In this document: positions 58,560-64,000 of the stretch, piece after piece
Layout of the letters: each line of letters starts with the position of its first letter
Numbering within the stretch: the first letter of the stretch is position 1
NCBI GenBank assembly: GCA_034769895.1
Contig: CM068375.1
Location: forward strand, 254,737,542 to 254,801,541
DNA: 64,000 nt
Direction: 5' to 3'
Origin: Magicicada septendecula
Taxonomy: Eukaryota; Arthropoda; Insecta; Hemiptera; Cicadidae
Notes under the pieces: generated by a model
What the model was told of the DNA's origin: nothing
Database searches by the model: none
The model's input: the letters and a program-made list of their open reading frames with translations, nothing else
Made by a program: the position numbers and the translations under genes

Positions 58560-59899
58560 ATCAACGTGTATAAAGGCTAGTACGAACATGCAAAGTACAA
58601 TGTTATTAAGCTAAAACTAATAATCCTTATAATTAAATAAAAGACGTAATAATAATAAAAGAAATATCTACCTCCTAACTACGAAAAGGTAGGATAATTT
58701 ATCGTAGTTGATTAATGGACAATTAATAATAATAAAGGAACGAACTACTTTTCTCTCAGCGCGTAAACCGCGCCAGCTTCCATACTCCCTGCCGCTAAAC
58801 TAACGCCAGTCGCCAGAGAATCTTCGACATGTAAGCAGCTCGAAAATGTGTCGTGTAGTTAAACTTACGTTTATGTCGCTAAAAAACGATATAACAAGAA
58901 GTTAGTGCTTCTCACTTAATTAATCCAATGTAGCGTAAGCGAAACGAAGATTAAAAAACTAGTAATGTAGTTCTGACGTTGAGAAAATATTCTTAATAAA
59001 TTAAAAACTTAGCCGACACATCTCTTTATGTAAAGCAAGTGGTAAGATATGTTCCTTGCCATGTAAAAGGTAACATCAGTGCTGTTAAAATAAAAAATAA
59101 GTAAATGTGAAAAGTGAACACCAACACCAGGAGAGAAGTTACTACAACAACTATACGAACTCCAAGTAGCAGAATTCCAGCGCCATGACCTAGAGCACAA
59201 TTCAAAAACAACAAACTAAATGGAGGATCCAGATGGACAACGAACGACACCCAAGAAGACCTACTGAAGAGGATCATTTCGACCGCCAGCCGCAGACTCA
59301 CGTTATATTCAGGTGACACTAAACCATAACTTCTGTGCATACATTGTTTTTAACAACCGCAACAAAAAGAACAGTAAAGTTTCTTGTAAAGACTTTTCAG
59401 ATCACATAAATATTAGCATATTAATGTTTGTAATTTCTGTAATGCTATAGTAATAACCTGATGATGTTTAAAGGTAAAGTTAATCTGAAATTACATCAGA
59501 CTATTCTTCAAATAGTTTGGATGATGTTAAAGTATGTTAGAATATTACAAAGTTAGAACCCGGATCCGTGGTAATTAAAGTAATACACAGCTGTATGATT
59601 TTGAGATACTAAGAGTAAAAATTTAAAGAGTATTTAATGCAGAATCTATAAGAATTTTCCTTTAAAAGTAAAGTAAAAAAAAAACAAAAAGATGACCATT
59701 AAAGTTATTATGTTTATATCCGTAGTTAAAATACAATAATAAAGAGATTTTTTCGCTAATATCCAGAGAGTGAATAAATTGATGTAACCTTGGACAAATT
59801 CCTGATACATACATTGTCATAATTTGTTGGTAAGTAATTTTTACTAACTACGGCAAACAATTAAACTGGTTCCCTATGTTATAATGTCTTAACAGGAGA
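58560..59899. other. Unassigned DNA between PLE and Gypsy element
   Basis: No convincing gene. About 58740-58880 is G/C-richer. At 59120-59330 short frames of protein-like composition exist on the plus strand (one 26-codon frame from ATG 59233 ends just after a possible splice donor), but no family is recognised. Part may be the U3 of the Gypsy LTR, whose left end I could not place. Confidence 0.4.
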
Positions 59900-60007
59900 G
59901 ACGTTATAAAATGCGCCACTCTGCTGTTAGTTAAAATAGTTGCGAGCATCGTGACGCATATAAAATGCGCCACTCTGCTTTTGTGTAAAAATAATTGTGT
60001 GGATCGT
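59900..60007 (+). promoter_or_regulatory. Duplicated TATA-box promoter segment, probably in Gypsy 5' LTR
   Basis: Two adjacent 53-55-bp repeats (59900-59952 and 59953-60007) each contain TATAAAATGCGCCACTCTGC; TATA boxes lie at 59905-59911 and 59959-59965. AATAAA signals follow at about 60068-60076 and 60129. The order TATA then poly(A) signal upstream of gag fits an LTR. I found no clear primer-binding site, so the LTR edge is undefined. Confidence 0.45.
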
Positions 60008-60657
60008 GCTAATTAATTAATGGTAACTTTGTAGAATACATAAATTTATTCACTCTGAATTTGTGAACAAATAAATAAATAGAGTTTTAATTATAAAATA
60101 ATAATATTAGTATTAGTATATTGCTGTAATAAACAAGTCCCTGCTGGTAAAAATATTCCATTTTAAACCTGTCGGTATTTACAGGCTATTTCATGTTAGA
60201 TACGTGTCGAGGAATGTACGCTCTTCCCCGTAAACAAGTAAGTTGTTTGAATGGCATTCCCTAGTGAACAAAATAGACAGTCCTGAACAGGAAATAATCG
60301 TGTTTCAGATGGTCCGAATTCACCCTCCTTTGTTAACAACACACCCCAACGCAAACAATAAGATTCCCCAAACAGCTGATACATTGTGCTATTGTAAACA
60401 CAATGAACTCTTCGTGTGAAATTTCTTTCCACTATAAAATGATATTATCACTTTGTCTCGACTGATAATTGCTAGAAGTACATAAAATTGAATTGATTTG
60501 AGATAATTTTAATTTGATTAATTAGTATAAGATTCTTGTTATCTATATATATGTGTGTGTTTAAATGAATTCAAATTTTATAAGTGATTAAATTAGATGA
60601 TATAAGATTTGTCGTACGTAATACTTAGATTATTTAAAAGTGATTACTACCACTACA

Positions 60658-61117
60658 ATGGCTCAATTTAACCCCGACTTGTTGTTGAAGGACGAACTAA
60701 GCTATGAAGCTTTGTTACGCGGTCTCCCATACGCAAACGTAACGGTCGTGGAGCTGCGCAAAACATTACGCGAAAATAGACCAGAGAAACCCTTACTGTT
60801 AAATCGTTTAAGTGTGTTAGACTTCGAAAGTGAAAAGGAAACATGCTATCCATAAATATACGGAACTTACCTCCATCGCACAAACCCTGCGAGATGAAAA
60901 ATCCCCCGCAGTAATTTTAAGAACCACTCAAAGAATCGAACATCTGACCCGCCGCATCACCAATTTGCTGAATTGGCCCGGTGACAAAGTTACTCCACCG
61001 GACGCGCAAAAATACGCGGAAGAAGCATTACAACAATTACCCGAGATAATGCGCGAATTACGTAGAAGGTCCGAATCGTTTAGAATAGAAGAGATCGAAG
61101 AAGCAATGACGAACTAA
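60658..61117 (+). pseudogene. Gypsy-type gag, N-terminal part, frameshifted
   Basis: Starts at ATG 60658 (MAQFNPDLLL), after a long AT-rich leader. The first frame stops at 60855; a second, overlapping frame (from about 60830) continues with matching character (Arg/Glu-rich helices, ELRRRSESFRIEE) and stops at 61117. A frameshift near 60835-60850 therefore splits it. The LLRGLPY..VTVVELRKTLRE segment resembles the helical N-terminus of many insect Gypsy Gag proteins. No function is expected from this copy. Confidence 0.6.
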
Positions 61118-61512
61118 ATATTTCCCCCACCCTATCTCCTACTCAAGAACAGCAAACCGGTGCTGTAAAATTTCAGTTTCTGCAGGAATCTAATATAGAT
61201 CCCGTTAAGGAACGGTTAACCGATAGACAAGTAAATGTCCTACCCGTAAACGTCACGTTACTACCAAATGAACAAGAGAACATGACCCGTACCTACGATT
61301 TATCTCCTCACTTACAGACGAATCAATCTGCGGAAAAACCTAGAATGACGACTCAATTAAATCTAACTACCGAGCCTTATGGAAAAATAACTCACCCCGT
61401 AGAACGTATTTTATCTGAGATACCAACCACTGATGGGCTGAATATTACGAAACTCCCTAGATTTTATCAAGCACCTATTACAAATAAAGGATCTGCGACA
61501 ACTAAGAGATGA
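61090..61512 (+). pseudogene. Gypsy-type gag, middle part in another frame
   Basis: From about 61090 an uninterrupted frame without its own early ATG runs to the stop at 61512. It is Pro/Thr/Gln-rich linker sequence, as between Gag matrix-like and capsid-like parts. A frame change of one step occurs at each end (about 61090-61110 and 61480-61500). Confidence 0.5.
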
Positions 61513-62764
61513 CCAAATTTTACAAGTAATTCTACCTAAATGTAGATCTCCTTTAAAAGATCGTGTGTTAAAATCACTAAGGTATAATCACCCTGTAGAA
61601 GAACTACATACCAACCTGATAAGACACTTCATTCCCACCGGTATCTACGAAGAATTAAAGCGGAACTCAGTACTTCGTGTACAAGGAGCATACGAGAGAT
61701 TAGCTCATTATATATCTGAAATAAGGGAATCGGCCTTATTACTACAAGTTAACTGGAGTGAACAACAGCTAGTAGACACTATCTTAGTAGGACTATCTGC
61801 CGAGGAGCGATCTCGCCTAGCACTCATGAAGAGACCAACCACCTTCACAGAACTAGAACTGTGTTGTATACATTCATCCAACGTCTGGTATTCTGACCAA
61901 AACAGACGCGTTTTTATGTCCCAGACTCAACGCAGTGATTCATTTCAACCTCTACCCATTGGGACTGATACTCGAACCGGCCGCGATAAGCGATTCGTAA
62001 GAACTTCTAAAACCCAAAGCTACCCCAATACATCAAACTCTCTACAAAAACCCCGACAGCATGCGAGCGATGCCAATGAGGAAAGAAGATGTTATAACTG
62101 TGGAAAGTCCGGACACATTAGCAAGAATTGTAAACAAAAGCGGTACCAACAGAAAACCGACCAGTCAAAAAAACATGTGAAGCGGGAAGAACAAAAATCC
62201 TACGTCTTCCGCAGCATCAGAAGGAAAGGTACAAACACTAATCACCATAAAGTTAAAATAAATATTAACAAACGTATAGACCCTTACATAACAAGATTTA
62301 TTGACAAGTGCAACTCTATTGGTACATGCAAAACAAGTATATGCCAATTACCCTACATACAGATAGACCTTGGAGCAACGAATATACTTGGTTTAATCGA
62401 TTCAGGATCTACACGTAGTATGATCAGTCAACAGCTAGCCAGCGTATTAGATAATCATAATCTTATTAGACGTAGCCAAAACGTGAACATAAAGTGTGCC
62501 ACCGCGAGTAAGCAAAACCTAAATATATCACGCAGTATTACTGTCAAATTAAAAATAAAGAATTTTACTGGGTATGTTCCACTACTCGTAGCTGAAGTAT
62601 TAGGACAAAACTTAATACTAGGCGCCGACTTTATAAGCAAAACTGGCTTAATCCTTGACATATACGCTAAACAATATTTCTTTAGGTTTGATCGTACTCG
62701 AAAATATCAGTTCGACTCCGAGCTAAATAACAGCGAGAATTGCGAAACATCAACTATTCAGTGA
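61490..62764 (+). pseudogene. Gypsy-type gag capsid, nucleocapsid and protease
   Basis: The open frame covers the capsid C-terminal domain (VEELHTNLIRHFIPTGIYEE, then the LLLQVNWSEQQLVDTILVGL region), a CCHC zinc knuckle at 62090-62131 (CYNCGKSGHISKNC, spacing C-x2-C-x4-H-x4-C), and an aspartic protease with the active-site box GLIDSGSTRS near 62390-62420 and the LILGADF flap-side block near 62620. Gag and protease are in one frame. It ends at TGA 62762-62764, and the RT part follows in the same frame. The 5' part of this frame is cut from the gag middle by a frameshift near 61490. Confidence 0.75.
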
Positions 62765-62782
62765 GAGCATCATGAATCTAGT

Positions 62783-63511
62783 TTGAGTCATTTAAAAGGT
62801 AATGAGCGACAAAGAATTCAAAAGTTAATAAGGGAATTTTCTACTGTACTCACACCCAAGTTAGGATTGACCAATCTAATCGAATACAAAATAAATCTAA
62901 GTGACAACAAGGTAATACGTCTTCACCCATACAAATTATCACCGCCCAAGATGGAAATAATGAGAAACCAAATCAACAAACTCATTGAACAAGACGTCAT
63001 AGAACCGTCAACTTCTCCATACTCATCACCTGCATTCCTAGTACCAAAAGGAACTGACAAACATAGACTAGTCGTGGATTATAGACAGCTGAATAAGAAT
63101 ATAGAATTTGAATCGATTCCCCTGCCCGACATTCACAGCGCGTTCCACTATTTTACGAAAGCGAAAATTTTCACCATAATGGATCTCAACCAGGCCTTCC
63201 ACCAAATCCCACTAGCTGAGGAATCAAAACATCTAACTGCGTTTGCTGTCCCATTTAATCTATATCAATTTACTAGAGTACCATTCGGAATATCACAAGG
63301 AAGTTCAGCATGTAGCAGACTGTTAGAAAAAATATTCCATGACGTTAAATTTAAATTCGTATATCACTATCTTGACGACATAGTAGTATATAGTGAATCG
63401 ATGGATCAGCATACTGATCACTTGCGTGAAGTATTATCAAGGTTAAATAATGCTGGACTAACGGTAAACCCCAGTAAAGTTAATTTCGCAGTAAAACAAT
63501 TCTCTTCTTAG
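62783..63511 (+). pseudogene. Gypsy-type pol: reverse transcriptase
   Basis: RT fingers and palm are complete: LIEQDVIEPSTSPYSSPAFL, LVVDYRQLNK, IMDLNQAFHQI (first catalytic Asp), RVPFGISQGS, and YLDDIVVYS with the two catalytic Asp residues (near 63370-63395). The frame is the same as the preceding protease frame, separated by one TGA and 18 bases. It stops at 63511 through a small indel just before the FLGH block that should follow. The FGISQGSSACSRLLE variant of the RT motif is closer to Osvaldo-like elements than to the usual FGL.NAP type; clade assignment is tentative. Confidence 0.8.
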
Positions 63512-64000
63512 GCCATATAGTACGGCCGAAGGTAAGGTTAGCATCGACCCAGAACGTACGCGCGCAATCCGAGAATTTTTACCACCTAGAGACACCAAAG
63601 GTATAGCTCGATTTTTAGGTATAATCAATTATTTTCACAAGTACATACCCCACCTAGCGGATATAGCAGCCCCATTAAATGCATTAAGGAAGAAAGGAAC
63701 GAAATTCGAGTGGACTACTCGACATCAAACCGCTTTTGAAACACTCAAAGAAAGCATAATATCACCACCGGTATTGCAGTTAGCAAATTTCAGTAAACCA
63801 TTTGTCGTACAGACCGACAGTTCTAGTGTAGCATTAGGAGCCGTAATATACCAGGAAATTGATAATACAAGACTCCCGATCAGCTATGCATCACGTACTT
63901 TGACGGAGCAAGAAAGGAAGTTCTCAGCCTATGAACTTGAATGTTTAGCTGTAGTATTCGCCTTCGAAAAATTCAAACCATTTTTAGAACACAAGGAATT
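63505..64000 (+). pseudogene. Gypsy-type pol: RT thumb and RNase H, cut by window end
   Basis: After a frameshift at about 63505-63540, one frame stays open to the edge with RT connection sequence (IARFLGIINYFHKYIPHLAD) and the start of RNase H (VVQTDSSSVALGAV with its catalytic Asp, then LECLAVVFAF). Integrase and the 3' LTR must lie beyond 64000. Confidence 0.75.

Noticed and set aside
60196..60432. 78-codon minus-strand frame upstream of gag
   Set aside because: Lies in the Gypsy leader or LTR region, has no recognisable motif, and runs against the element.

Overview
The window is eukaryotic nuclear DNA. It is AT-rich and intron/repeat-like, with long microsatellites, a Penelope-like element, a Gypsy-type LTR retrotransposon and a PIF/Harbinger nuclease relic. 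The mix suits an invertebrate animal, most likely an arthropod, but no conserved host gene is present to fix the species. Nearly everything recognisable is repetitive.

Layout. (1) 1-4454: AT-rich low-complexity DNA with a decayed HARBI1-like nuclease fragment (about 498-705), a GC-rich island (2160-2430) and one candidate host exon on the minus strand (2733-2879). (2) 4644-44926: a 40.3-kb tandem array. I read it as one LTR retrotransposon on the minus strand in the form LTR-(internal-LTR)x7. Eight LTRs of 2826-2827 bp alternate with seven internal segments of 2522-2527 bp, giving a period of about 5350 bp. The array begins exactly at TGTAACG and ends exactly at GTTACA, the two ends of the inferred LTR, so the last 'partial' repeat is a complete terminal LTR. 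Each internal segment has a tRNA-Lys-like primer-binding site, one 347-codon Lys/Glu-rich coiled-coil Gag-like ORF (intact in five copies, frameshifted in two), about 1.4 kb of non-coding DNA and a candidate polypurine tract. There is no pol, so the element is non-autonomous. (3) 4455-4643 and 44927-56251: a composite satellite into whose (TG)n tract the array was inserted. It has 160-165-bp monomers, higher-order units of about 3 kb, three copies of a module carrying a hammerhead-ribozyme-like motif, and an inverted arm (53325-56251) facing the direct arm across a spacer of about 1.1 kb. (4) 57121-58530 (-): a defective Penelope-like element with reverse transcriptase plus GIY-YIG endonuclease, an internal deletion and a 5' inverted repeat. 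(5) about 59900-64000 (+): a decayed Ty3/Gypsy element (gag, zinc knuckle, protease, RT, RNase H) that runs off the right edge.

How the parts relate. The elements look nested by age. The satellite/PLE-like landscape is oldest, because its copies are diverged. The LTR element inserted into a TG microsatellite of that satellite, then amplified in tandem by LTR-LTR recombination or a related process, since its copies are nearly identical. The strongest candidate for something undescribed is the Gag-only, LTR-dominated element and its seven-unit array.
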